Origin: Megachile rotundata
Lineage: Eukaryota > Arthropoda > Insecta > Hymenoptera > Megachilidae
Direction of reading: 5' to 3'
DNA length: 64,000 nucleotides
Assembly: GCF_050947335.1 (NCBI RefSeq)
Contig: NW_027473351.1
Location: 62,001 to 126,000 of the forward strand
Both the position numbers and the translations under genes were made by a program. This document shows positions 41,201 to 55,530 of this stretch, in pieces. Each line of letters begins with the position of its first letter. The first letter of the stretch is position 1. The notes under the pieces are model-generated. The model was not told where the DNA came from. It saw nothing but the letters and a program-made list of their open reading frames with translations, and ran no database searches.

Positions 41201-43410
41201 GATTGTATGATTGTGATTGTATGATTGAGATTGTATGATTGTGATTGTATTATTGTGATTGTATGATTGTGATTGTATGATTGTGATTGTATGATTGTGA
41301 ATGTATGATTGTGATTGTATGATTGTGATTGTATGATTGTGATTGTATGATTATTTTGTATGATTGTGATTGTATAGTAGTAATTGCATGATTGTCATCG
41401 TATGATTGAGATTGTATGATTGTGATTGTATAGTAGTAATTGTAGGATTGTCTTCGTATGATTGTGATTGTATGATTGTTTTTGTATGATTGTGATTGTA
41501 TGATTGTGATTGTATGATTGTGATTGTATGATTGTGATTGTATGATTGTGATTGTATGATTGTGATTGTATGATTGTGATTGTATGATTGTGATTGTATG
41601 ATTGTGATTGTATGATTGTGATTGTATGATTGTGATTGTATGATTGAGATTGTATGATTGTGATTGTATTATTGTGATTGTATGATTGTGATTGTATGAT
41701 TGTGATTGTATGATTGTGAATGTATGATTGTGATTGTATGATTGTGATTGTATGATTGTTTTTGTATGATTGTGATTGTATAGTAGTAATTGTATGATTG
41801 TCATCGTATGATTGTGATTGTATGATTGTTTTTGTATGATTGTGATTGTATGATTGTGATTGTATGATTGTGATTGCACGATTGTGGTTGTATGATTATG
41901 GTTCTATTATTGTGATTGTATGATTTTTCTTGTATGATTATGATCGTATGATTGTAATTGCATGATTGTGATTGTATGATTGTGATTGTATGATTGTGAT
42001 TGTATGATTGTGATTGTATGATTGTGATTGTATGATTGTGATTGTATTATTGTGATTGTATGATTGTGATTGTATGATTGTGATTGTATGATTGCGATAG
42101 TATGATTGTGATTGTATGATTGTGATTGTATGATTGTGATTGTATGATTGCGATAGTATGATTGTGATTGTATGGTTGTGATTGTATGATTGTTTTTGTA
42201 TGATTGTGATTGTATAGTAGTAATTGTATGATTGTCATCGTATGATTGTGATTGTATGATTGTTTTTGTATGATTGTGATTGTATAGTAGTAATTGTATG
42301 ATTGTCATCGTATGATTGTGATTGTATGATTGTTTTTGTATGATTGTGATTGTATAGTATTAATTGTATGATTGTCTTCGTATGATTGTGATCGTATGAT
42401 AGTGATTGTATGATTGTGATTGTATGATTGTGATTGTATGATTGTGATTGTATGATTGTGATTGTATGATTGTGATTGTATGATTGTGATTGTATGATTG
42501 TGATTGTATGATTGTGATTGTATGATTGTGATTGTATCATTGTGATTGCATGATTGTTTTTGTATGATTGTGATTGTATTATTGTGATTGTATGATTGTG
42601 ATTGTATGATTGTGAATGTATGTTTGTGATTGTATGATAGTGATTGTGTGATTCTGATTGTATGATTGTTTTTGTATGATTGTGATTGTATAGTAGTAAT
42701 TGTATGATTGTCATCGTATGATTGTGATTGTATGATTGTTTTTGTATGATTGTGATTGTATAGTAGTAATTGTATGATTGTCATCGTATGATTGTGATTG
42801 TATGATTGTTTTTGTATGATTGTGATTGTATAGTAGTAATTGTATGATTGTCTTCGTATGACTGTGATCGTATGATTGTGATTGTATGATTGTGATTGTA
42901 TGATTGTGATTGTATGATTGTGATTTTATGATTGTGATTGTATCATTGTGATTGTATGATTGTGATCATATGATTGTGATTGTATGATTGTGATTGTATG
43001 ATTGTTTTTGTATGATTGTGATTGTATGATTGTGATTGTATGATTGTGATTGTATGATTGTGATTGTATTATTGTGATTGTATGATTGTGATTGTATGAT
43101 TGTGATTGTATGATTGCGATAGTATGATTGTGATTGTATGATTGTGATTGTATGATTGTGATTGTATGATTGCGATAGTATGATTGTGATTGTATGATTG
43201 TGATTGTATGATTGTGATTGTATAATTGTGATTGTATGATTGAGATTGTATGATTGTGATTGTATTATTGTGATTGTATGATTGTGATTGTATGATTGTG
43301 ATTGTATGATTGTGAATGTATGATTGTGATTGTATGATAGTGATTGTGTGATTCTGATTGTATGATTGTTTTTGTATGATTGTGATTGTATAGTAGTAAT
43401 TGTATGATTG
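38200..43410. repeat. Contiguous 2.6-kb tandem duplication
   Basis: Two adjacent copies, roughly 38.2-40.8 and 40.8-43.4 kb. Anchors: 13-bp marker 38760/41349 and tatgactgtgatcg 40271/42860 (offset 2,589), J 39274/41877 (offset 2,603). The offset is 185-186 units minus the one base missing from the 13-bp unit. Each copy holds J and a run of three 70-bp modules with tatagtattaattg, but no L or K. Confidence 0.85.
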
Positions 43411-45130
43411 TCATCGTATGATTGTGATTGTATGATTGTTTTTGTATGATTGTGATTGTCTTCGTATGATTGTGATCGTATGATAGTGATTGTATGATTG
43501 TGATTGTATGATTGTGATTGTATGATTGTGATTGTATGATTGTGATTGTATGATTGTGATTGTATGATTGTGATTGTATCATTGTGATTGTATGATTGTG
43601 ATTATATGATTGTGATTGCATGATTGTTTTTGTATGATTGTGATTGTATGATTGTGATTGTATGATTGTGCCTGTATGATTGTGATGGTATGATTGTGAT
43701 TGTATGATTGCGATTATATGATTGCAATCTTATGAGTGTGATTATATGATTATGATTGTATGATTGTGATTGTATGATTGTTTTTGTATGATTGTGATTG
43801 TATGATTGTGATTGTATGATTGTGATTGCATGATTTTGGTTGTATGATTATGGTTCTATTATTGTGATTGTATGATTGTGATTATATGATTGTTTTTGTA
43901 TGATTGTGATTGTATGATTGTGATTGTATGATTGTGATTGTATGATTGTGATTGTATTATTGTGATTGTATGATTGTGATTGTATGATTGTGATTGTATC
44001 ATTGTGATTGTATGATTGTGATTGTATGATTGTGATTGTATGATTGTTTTTGTATGATTGTGATTGTATAGTAGTAATTGTATGATTGTCATCGTATGAT
44101 TGTGATTGTACGATTGTTTTTGTATGATTGTGATTGTATAGTAGTAATTGTATGATTGACTTCGTATGATTGTGATCGTATGATTGTGATTGTATGATTG
44201 TGATTGTATGATTGTTTTTGTATGATTGTGATTGTATAGTAGCAATTGTATGATTGTCATCGTATGATTGTGATTGTATGATTGTTTTTGTATGATTGTG
44301 ATTGTATAGTAGTAATTGTATGATTGTCTTCGTATGATTGTGATCGTATGATTCTGATTGTATGATTGTGATTGTATGATTGTGATTGTATGATTGTGAT
44401 TGTATTATTGTGATTGTATGATTGTGATTGTATGATTGTGATTGTATGATTGTGATTGTATGATTGTGATTGTATGATTGTGATTGCATGATTGTGATTG
44501 AATGATTGTGATTGTATGATTGTGATTGTACGATTGTGATTGTATGATTGCGATAGTATGATTGTGATTGTATGATTGTGTTTGTATGATTGTGATTGTA
44601 TAGTAGTAATTGTATGATTGTCTTCGTATGATTGTGATCGTATGATTGTGATTGTATGATTGTGATTGTATGATTGTGATTGTATCATTGTGATTGTATG
44701 ATTGTGATCATATGATTGTGATTGTATGATTGTGATTGTATGATTGTTTTTGTATGATTGTGATTGTATGATTGTGATTGTATTATTGTGATTGTATGAT
44801 TGTGATTGTATGATTGCGATAGTATGATTGTGATTGTATGATTGTGATTGTATGATTGTGATTGTATGATTGTGATTGTATGATTGTGATTGTATGATTG
44901 TGATTGTATGATTGTGATTGTATGATTGTGATTGTATGATTGTGATTGTATGATTGTGATTGTATGATTGAGATTGTATGATTGTGATTGTATTATTGTG
45001 ATTGTATGATTGTGATTGTATGATTGTGATTGTATGATTGTGAATGTATGATTGTGATTGTATGATTGTGATTGTATGATTGTGATTGTATGATTATTTT
45101 GTATGATTGTGATTGTATAGTAGTAATTGT
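43410..45130. repeat. Segment with L (43724), gacttcg (44158) and 13-bp marker (45092)
   Basis: This continues the match to 34.1-36.3 kb. A headless 6-bp unit lies at 43459. Landmark L is altered (gcaatct and gcgatta). J near 43829 keeps the tatggttc joint but continues with canonical and gatta units instead of ttttcttg. The stretch leads directly into block II. Confidence 0.8.
43459..43464. other. 6-bp partial unit (tcttcg), deletion between tgattg repeats
   Basis: After a canonical unit at 43445-43458 comes tcttcg without its leading tatgattg. Compared with 33-34 kb, 22 bp (one tatagtagtaattg unit and 8 bp of the next) are missing between two tgattg strings. The phase effect is -8, equal to +6 modulo 14. 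Confidence 0.9.
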
Positions 45131-48100
45131 ATGATTGTCATCGTATGATTGAGATTGTATGATTGTGATTGTATAGTAGTAATTGTATGATTGTCTTCGT
45201 ATGATTGTGATCGTATGATTGTGATTGTATGATTGTTTTTGTATGATTGTGATTGTATGATTGTGATTGTATGATTGTGATTGTATGATTGTGATTGTAT
45301 GATTGTGATTGTATGATTGTGATTGTATGATTGTGATTGTATTATTGTGATTGTATGATTGTGATTGTATGATTGCGATAGTATGATTGTGATTGTATGA
45401 TTGTGATTGTATGATTGTGATTGTATGATTGTGATTGTATGATTGTGATTGTATGATTGTGATTGTATGATTGAGATTGTATGATTGTGATTGTATTATT
45501 GTGATTGTATGATTGTGATTGTATGATTGTGATTGTATGATTGTGAATGTATGATTGTGATTGTATGATTGTGATTGTATGATTGTTTTTGTATGATTGT
45601 GATTGTATAGTAGTAATTGTATGATTGTCATCGTATGATTGTGATTGTATGATTGTTTTTGTATGATTGTGGTTGTATAGTAGTAATTGTATGATTGTCT
45701 TCGTATGATTGTGATCGTATGATTGTGATTGTATGATTGTGATTGTATGATTGTGATTGCATGATTGTGATTGAATGATTGTGATTGTATGATTGTGATT
45801 GTACGATTGTGATTGTATGATTGCGATAGTATGATTGTGATTGTATGATTGTGTTTGTATGATTGTGATTGCATGATTGTGATTGTATGATTGTGATTGT
45901 ATGATTGCAATTGTATGATTGAGATTGTATGATTGTGATTGTATTATTGTGATTGTATGATTGTGATTGTATGATTGTGATTGTATGATTGCGATAGTAT
46001 GATTGTGATTGTATGATTGTGTTTGTATGATTGTGATTGTATAGTAGTAATTGTATGATTGTCTTCGTATGATTGTGATCGTATGATTGTGATTGTATGA
46101 TTGTGATTGTATGATTGTGATTGTATCATTGTGATTGTATGATTGTGATCATATGATTGTGATTGTATGATTGTGATTGTATGATTGTTTTTGTATGATT
46201 GTGATTGTATGATTGTGATTGTATGATTGTGATTGTATTATTGTGGTTGTATGATTGTGATTGTATGATTGCGATAGTATGATTGTGATTGTATGATTGT
46301 GATTGTATGATTGTGATTGTATGATTGTGATTGTATGATTGTGATTGTATGATTGTGATTGTATGATTGTGATTGTATGATTGTGATTGTATGATTGTGA
46401 TTGTATGATTGTGATTGTATGATTGTGATTGTATGATTGTGATTGTATGATTGAGATTGTATGATTGTGATTGTATTATTGTGATTGTATGATTGTGATT
46501 GTATGATTGTGATTGTATGATTGTGAATGTATGATTGTGATTGTATGATTGTGATTGTATGATTGTGATTGTATAGTAGTAATTGCATGATTGTCATCGT
46601 ATGATTGAGATTGTATGATTGTGATTGTATAGTAGTAATTGTAGGATTGTCTTCGTATGATTGTGATTGTATGATTGTTTTTGTATGATTGTGATTGTAT
46701 GATTGTGATTGTATGATTGTGATTGTATGATTGTGTTTGTATGATTGTGATTGTATGATTGTGATTGTATGATTGTGATTGTATGATTGTGATTGTATGA
46801 TTGTGATTGTATGATTGTGATTGTATTATTGTGATTGTATGATTGTGATTGTATGATTGTGATTGTATGATTGTGATTGTATGATTGTGATTGTATGATT
46901 GTGAATGTATGATTGTGATTGTATGATTGTGATTGTATGATTGTTTTTGTATGATTGTGATTGTATAGTAGTAATTGTATGATTGTCATCGTATGATTGT
47001 GATTGTATGATTGTTTTTGTATGATTGTGATTGTATGATTGTGATTGTATGATTGTGATTGCATGATTGTGGTTGTATGATTATGGTTCTATTATTGTGA
47101 TTGTATGATTTTTCTTGTATGATTATGATCGTATGATTGTAATTGCATGATTGTGATTGTATGATTGTGATTGTATGATTGTGATTGTATGATTGTGATT
47201 GTATGATTGTGATTGTATGATTGTGATTGTATTATTGTGATTGTATGATTGTGATTGTATGATTGTGATTGTATGATTGCGATAGTATGATTGTGATTGT
47301 ATGATTGTGATTGTATGATTGTGATTGTATGATTGCGATAGTATGATTGTGATTGTATGGTTGTGATTGTATGATTGTTTTTGTATGATTGTGATTGTAT
47401 AGTAGTAATTGTATGATTGTCATCGTATGATTGTGATTGTATGATTGTTTTTGTATGATTGTGATTGTATAGTAGTAATTGTATGATTGTCATCGTATGA
47501 TTGTGATTGTATGATTGTTTTTGTATGATTGTGATTGTATAGTATTAATTGTATGATTGTCTTCGTATGATTGTGATCGTATGATAGTGATTGTATGATT
47601 GTGATTGTATGATTGTGATTGTATGATTGTGATTGTATGATTGTGATTGTATGATTGTGATTATATGATTGTGATTGTATGATTGTGATTGTATGATTGT
47701 GATTGTATGATTGTGATTGTATCATTGTGATTGCATGATTGTTTTTGTATGATTGTGATTTCATGATTGTGATTGTATGATTGTGCCTGTATGATTGTGA
47801 TGGTATGATTGTGATTGTATGATTGCGATTGTATGATTGCAATTTTATGAGTGTGATTATATGATTATGATTGTATGATTGTGATTGTATGATTGTTTTT
47901 GTATGATTGTGATTGTATGATTGTGATTGTATGATTGTGATTGCATGATTGTGGTTGTATGATTATGGTTCTATTATTGTGATTGTATGATTTTTCTTGT
48001 ATGATTATGATCGTATGATTGTAATTGCATGATTGTGATTGTATGATTGTGATTGTATGATTGTGATTGTATGATTGTGATTGTATGATTGTGATTGTAT

Positions 48101-51100
48101 GATTGTGATCGTATAATTGTGATTGTATGATTGTGATTGTATGATTGTGATTGTATGATTGTGACTGTATCATTGTGATTGTATGATTGTGATCATATGA
48201 TTGTGATTGTATGATTGTGATTGTATGATTGTTTTTGTATGATTGTGATTGTATGATTGTGATTGTATAGTAGTAATTGTATGATTGTCTTCGTATGATT
48301 GTGATCGTATGATTGTGATTGTATGATTGTGATTGTATGATTGTGATTGTATGATTGTGATTGTATGATTGTGATTGTATCATTGTGATTGTATGATTGT
48401 GATCATATGATTGTGATTGTATGATTGTTATTGTATGATTGTTTTTGTATGATTTTGACTGTATGATTGTTTTTGTATGATTCTGATTGTATGATTGTGA
48501 TTGTATGATTGTGATAGTATGATTGTGATTGTATGATTGTGATTGTATGATTGCGATAGTATGATTGTGATTGTATGATTGTGATTGTATCATTGCGATA
48601 GTATGATTGTGATTGTATGATTGTGATTGTATTATTGTGATTGTATGATTGTGATTGTATGATTGTGATTGTATGATTGCGATAGTATGATTGTGATTGT
48701 ATGATTGTGATTGTATGATTGTGATTGTATGATTGCGATAGTATGATTGTGATTGTATCATTGTGATTGCATGATTGTTTTTGTATGATTGTGATTTCAT
48801 GATTGTGATTGTATGATTGTGCCTGTATGATTGTGATGGTATGATTGTGATTGTATGATTGCGATTGTATGATTGCAATTTTATGAGTGTGATTATATGA
48901 TTATGATTGTATGATTGTGATTGTATGATTGTTTTTGTATGATTGTGATTGTATGATTGTGATTGTATGATTGTCATTGTATGATTGCGATAGTATGATT
49001 GGGATTGTATGATTGTGATTGTATGTTTGCGATTGTATGATTGAGATTGTATGATTGTGATTGTATTATTGTGATTGTATGATTGTGATTGTATGATTGT
49101 GATTGTATGATTGTCATTGTATGATTGTGATTGTATCATTGTGATTGTAAGATTGTGATCATATGATTGTGATTGTATGATTGTGATTGTATGATTGTTT
49201 TTGTATGATTGTGATTGTATGATTGTGATTGTATGATTGTGATTGTATGATTGTGATTGTATGATTGTGATTGTATTATTGTGATTGTATGATTGTGATT
49301 GTATGATTGTGATTGTATGATTGCGATAGTATGATTGTGATTGTATGATTGTGATTGTATGATTGTGATTGTATGATTGCGATAGTATGATTGTGATTGT
49401 ATGATTGTGATTGTATGATTGTGATTGTATAATTGTGATTGTATGATTGAGATTGTATGATTGTGATTGTATTATTGTGATTGTATGATTGTGATTGTAT
49501 GATTGTGATTGTATGATTGTGAATGTATGATTGTGATTGTATGATAGTGATTGTGTGATTCTGATTGTATGATTGTTTTTGTATGATTGTGTATGTATAG
49601 TAGTAATTGTATGATTGTCATCGTATGATTGTGATTGTATGATTGTTTTTGTATGATTGTGATTGTATAGTAGTAATTGTATGATTGTCTTCGTATGATT
49701 GTGATCGTATGATAGTGATTGTATGATTGTGATTGTATGATTGTGATTGTATGATTGTGATTGTATGATTGTGATTGTATGATTGTGATTGTATGATTGT
49801 GATTGTATGATTGTGATTGTATGATTGTGATTGTATGATTGTGATTGTATGATTGTGATTGTATGATTGTGATTGTATCATTGTGATTGCATGATTGTTT
49901 TTGTATGATTGTGATTTCATGATTGTGATTGTATGATTGTGCCTGTATGATTGTGATGGTATGATTGTGATTGTATGATTGCGATTGTATGATTGCAATT
50001 TTATGAGTGTGATTATATGATTATGATTGTATGATTGTGATTGTATGATTGTTTTTGTATGATTGTGATTGTATGATTGTGATTGTATGATTGTGATTGT
50101 ATTATTGTGATTGTATGATTGTGATTGTATGATTGTGATTGTATGATTGCGATAGTATGATTGTGATTGTATGATTGTGATTGTATGATTGTGATTGTAT
50201 GATTGCGATAGTATGATTGTGATTGTATGATTGTGATTGTATGATTGTGATTGTATAATTGTGATTGTATGATTGAGATTGTATGATTGTGATTGTATTA
50301 TTGTGATTGTATGATTGTGATTGTATGATTGTGATTGTATGATTGTGAATGTATGATTGTGATTGTATGATAGTGATTGTGTGATTCTGATTGTATGATT
50401 GTTTTTGTATGATTGTGTATGTATAGTAGTAATTGTATGATTGTCATCGTATGATTGTGATTGTATGATTGTTTTTGTATGATTGTGATTGTATAGTAGT
50501 AATTGTATGATTGTCTTCGTATGATTGTGATCGTATGATAGTGATTGTATGATTGTGATTGTATGATTGTGATTGTATGATTGTGATTGTATGATTGTGA
50601 TTGTATGATTGTGATTGTATGATTGTGATTGTATGATTGTGATTGTATGATTGTGATTGTATGATTGTGATTGTATGATTGTGATTGTATCATTGTGATT
50701 GCATGATTGTTTTTGTATGATTGTGATTTCATGATTGTGATTGTATGATTGTGCCTGTATGATTGTGATGGTATGATTGTGATTGTATGATTGCGATTGT
50801 ATGATTGCAATTTTATGAGTGTGATTATATGATTATGATTGTATGATTGTGATTGTATGATTGTTTTTGTATGATTGTGATTGTATGATTGTGATTGTAT
50901 GATTGTGATTGCATGATTGTGGTTGTATGATTATGGTTCTATTATTGTGATTGTATGATTTTTCTTGTATGATTATGATCGTATGATTGTAATTGCATGA
51001 TTGTGATTGTATGATTGTGATTGTATGATTGTGATTGTATGATTGTGATTATATGATTGCGATAGTATGATTGTGACTGTATGATTGTGATTGTATGATT

Positions 51101-54100
51101 GTGATTGTATTATTGTGATTGTATGATTGTGATTGTATGACTGCGATAGCATGATTGTGATTGTATGTTTGTGATTGTATGATTGTGATTGTATGATTGA
51201 GATTGTATGATTATGATCGTATGCTTGTAATTGCATGATTGTGATTGTATGATTGTGATTGTATGATTGTGATTGTATGATTGTGATTGTATGATTGTGA
51301 TTGTATGATTGTGATTGTATGATTGTGATTGTATGGTTGTGATTGTATGATTGCGATAGTATGATTGCGATTGTATGATTGTGATTGTATGATTGTGATC
51401 GTATGATTGTGATTGTATGATTGTGATTGTATGATTGTGATTGTATCATTGTGATTGTATGATTGTGATCATATGATTGTGATTGTATGATTGTGATTGT
51501 ATGATTGTTTTTGTATGATTGTGATTGTATAGTAGTAATTGTATGATTGTCATCGTATGATTGTGATTGTATGATTGTTTTTGTATGATTGTGATTGTAT
51601 AGTAGTAATTGTATGATTGTCTTCGTATGATTGTGATCGTATGATTGTGATTGTATGATTGTGATTGTATGATTGTGATTGTATGATTGTGATTGTATCA
51701 TTGTGATTGTATGATTGTGATCATATGATTGTGATTGTATGATTGTGATTGTATGATTGTTTTTGTATGATTGTGATTGTATGATTGTGATTGTATGATT
51801 GTGATTGTATGATTGTGATTGTATGATTGTGATTGTATTATTGTGATTGTATGATTGTGATTGTATGATTGTGATTGTATGATTGCGATAGTATGATTGT
51901 GATTGTATGATTGTGATTGTATGATTGTGATTGTATGATTGAGATTGTATGATTGTGATTGTATGATTGTGATTGTATGATTGAGATTGTACGATTGTGA
52001 TTGTATTATTGTGATTGTATGATTGTGATTGTATGATTGTGATTGTATGATTCTGAATGTATGATTGTGATTGTATGATTGTGATTGTATGATTGTTTTT
52101 GTATGATTGTGATTGTATAGTAGTAATTGTATGATTGTCATCGTATGATTGTGATTGTATGATTGTTTTTGTATGATTGTGATCGTATGATTGTGATTGT
52201 ATGATTGTGATTGTATGATTGTGATCGTATGATTGTGATTGTATGATTGTGATTGTATGATTGTGATTGTATGATTGTGACTGTATCATTGCGATTGTAT
52301 GATTGTGATCATATGATTGTGATCATATGATTGTGATTGTATGATTGTCATCGTATGATTGTGATTGTATGATTGTTTTTGTATGATTGTGATCGTATGA
52401 TTGTGATTGTATGATTGTGATTGTATGATTGTGATCGTATGATTGTGATTGTATGATTGTGATTGTATGATTGTGATTGTATGATTGTGACTGTATCATT
52501 GCGATTGTATGATTGTGATCATATGATTGTGATCATATGATTGTGATTGTATGATTGTGATTGTATGATTGTTTTTGTATGATTGTGATTGTATGATTGT
52601 GATTGTATAGTAGTAATTGTATGATTGTCTTCGTATGATTGTGATCGTATGATTGTGATTGTATGATTGTGATTGTATGATTGTGATTGTATCATTGTGA
52701 TTGTATGATTGTGATCATATGATTGTGATTGTATGATTGTGATTGTATGATTGTTTTTGTATGATTGTGATTGTATGATTGTGATTGTATGATTGCGATT
52801 GTATGATTGTGATTGTATGATTGTGATTGTATGATTGTGATTGTATGATTGTGATTGTATTATTGTGATTGTACGATTGTGATTGTATGATTGTGATTGT
52901 ATGATTGTGATTGTATGATTGTGATTGTATGATTGTGATTGTATGATTGAGATTGTATGATTGTGATTGTATTATTGTGATTGTATGATTGTGATTGTAT
53001 GATTGTGATTGTATGATTGTGAATGTATGATTGTGATTGTATGATTGTGATTGTATGATTGTGATTGTATGATTGTTTTTGTATGATTGTGATTGTATAG
53101 TAGTAATTGTATGATTGTCATCGTATGATTGTGATTGTATGATTGTTTTTGTATGATTGTGATTGTATAGTAGCAATTGTATGATTGTCTTCGTATGATT
53201 GTGATCGTATGATTGTGATTGTATGATTGTGATTGTATGATTGTGATTGTATGATTGTGATTGTATCATTGTGATTGTATGATTGTGATCATATGATTGT
53301 GATTGTATGATTGTTTTTGTATGATTGTGATTGTATGATTGTGATTGTATGATTGTGATTGTATGATTGTTTTTGTATGATTGTTTTTGTATGATTGTGA
53401 TTGTATGATTGTGATTGTATTATTGTGATTGTATGATTGTGATTGTATGATTGTGATTGTATGATTGCGAAAGTATGATTGTGATTGTATGATTGTGATT
53501 GTATGATTGTGATTGTATGATTGCGATAGTATGATTGTGATTGTATGATTGTGATTGTATGATTGTGATTGTATAATTGTGATTGTATGATTGAGATTGT
53601 ATGATTGTGATTGTATTATTGTGATTGTATGATTGTGATTGTATGATTGTGATTGTATGATTGTGATTGTATGATTGTGAATGTATGATTGTGATTGTAT
53701 GATAGCGATTGTGTGATTCTGATTGTATGATTGTTTTTGTATGATTGTGATTGTGTAGTAGTAATTGTATGATTGTCATCGTATGATTGTGATTGTATGA
53801 TTGTTTTTGTATGATTGTGATTGTATAGTAGTAACTGTATGATTGTCTTCGTATGATTGTGATCGTATGATAGTGATTGTATGATTGTGATTGTATGATT
53901 GTGATTGTATAATTGTGATTGTATGATTGAGATTGTACGTTTGTGATCGTATTATTGTGACTGTATGATTGTGATTGTATGATTGTGATTGTATGATTGT
54001 GAATGTATGATTGTGATTGTATGATAGTGATTGTGTGGTTCTGATTGTATGATTGTTTTTGTATGATTGTGATTGTATAGTAGTAATTGTATGATTGTCA

Positions 54101-54210
54101 TCGTATGATTGTGATTGTATGATTGTTTTTGTATGATTGTGACTGTGTAGTAGTAATTGTATGATTGTCTTCGTATGATTGTGATCGGATGATAGTGATT
54201 GTATGATTGT
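45130..54210. repeat. Higher-order block II
   Basis: The longest block copy, with L at 47839, 48875, 49995 and 50807 and J at 47062, 47944 and 50912. It includes the gtatgcttg joint (51219), the 210-bp pair (52130-52549) and gtaactg (53831). It matches block III at offsets 10,402 (gagattg 45151/55553), 10,206, 10,205, 10,191, 9,071 and 9,057 in succession. Every change is a whole number of units, apart from one base lost at 57716. It matches block I at about 43.0 and 44.3-44.4 kb. No gene. Confidence 0.85.
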
Positions 54211-55530
54211 GATTGTATGATTGTGATTGTATGATTGTGATTGTATGATTGTGATTGTATGATTGTGATTGTATCATTGTGATTGCATGATTGTTTTTGT
54301 ATGATTGTGATTTCATGATTGTGATTGTATGATTGTGCCTGTATGATTGTGATGGTATGATTGTGATTGTATGATTGCGATTGTATGATTGCAATTTTAT
54401 GAGTGTGATTATATGATTATGATTGTATGATTGTGATTGTATGATTGTTTTTGTATGATTGTGATTGTATGATTGTGATTGTATGATTGTGATTGCATGA
54501 TTGTGGTTGTATGATTATGGTTCTATTATTGTGATTGTATGATTTTTCTTGTATGATTATGATCGTATGATTGTAATTGCATGATTGTGATTGTATGATT
54601 GTGATTGTATGATTGTGATTATATGATTGCGATAGTACGATTGTGACTGTATGATTGTGATTGTATGATTGTGATTGTATTATTGTGATTGTATGATTAT
54701 GATTGTATGATTGTGATTGTATGACTGCGATAGCATGATTGTGATTGTATGTTTGTGATTGTATGATTGTGATTGTATGATTGAGATTGTATGATTGTGA
54801 TTGTATTATTGTGATTGTGTGATTGTGGTTGTATGATTGTTATTGTATGATTGTGAATGTATGATTGTGATTGTATGATTGTGATTGTATGATTGAGATT
54901 GTATGATTGTCTTCGTATGATTGTGATCGTATGATTGTGATCGTATGATTGTGATTGTATGATTGTGATTGTATCATTGTGATTGAATGATTGTGAGCGT
55001 ATGATTGTGAGTGTATGATTGTGATTGTATGATTGTTTTTGTATGATTGTGATTGTATGATTGTGATCGTACGATTGTGATCGTATGATTGTGATTGTAT
55101 GATTGTGATCGTTTGATTGTGGTTGTATAATTATTGTTCTATTATTGTGATTGTATGATTGTTCTTGTATGATTATGATCGTATGATTGTAATTGCATGA
55201 TTGTGATTGTATGATTGTGATTGTATGATTGTGATTGTATGATTGTGATTGTATGGTTGTGATTGTATGATTGCGATAGTATGATTGTGATTGTATGATT
55301 GTGATTGTATTATTGTGATTGTATGATTGCGATAGTATGATTGTGATTGTATGATTGTGATTGTATGATTGTCTTCGTACGATTGTGATCGTATGATTGT
55401 GATCGTATGATTGTGATTGTATGATTGTGATTGTATGATTGTGATTGTATCATTGTGATTGTATGATTGTGATCATATGATTGTGATTGTATGATTGTTT
55501 TTGTATGATTGTGATTGTATAGTAGTAATT
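54210..55530. repeat. Inter-block segment with L (54391), J (54496) and K (54972)
   Basis: The L and J order, then a tatgactgcgatagcatg run and gttattg unit, resembles 16.7-17.2 and 20.5-20.95 kb. The part from 54.94 kb matches 9.47-10.08 kb at offset 45,466. This segment separates blocks II and III, so the ancestral period may be about 10.2 kb including it. Confidence 0.8.
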
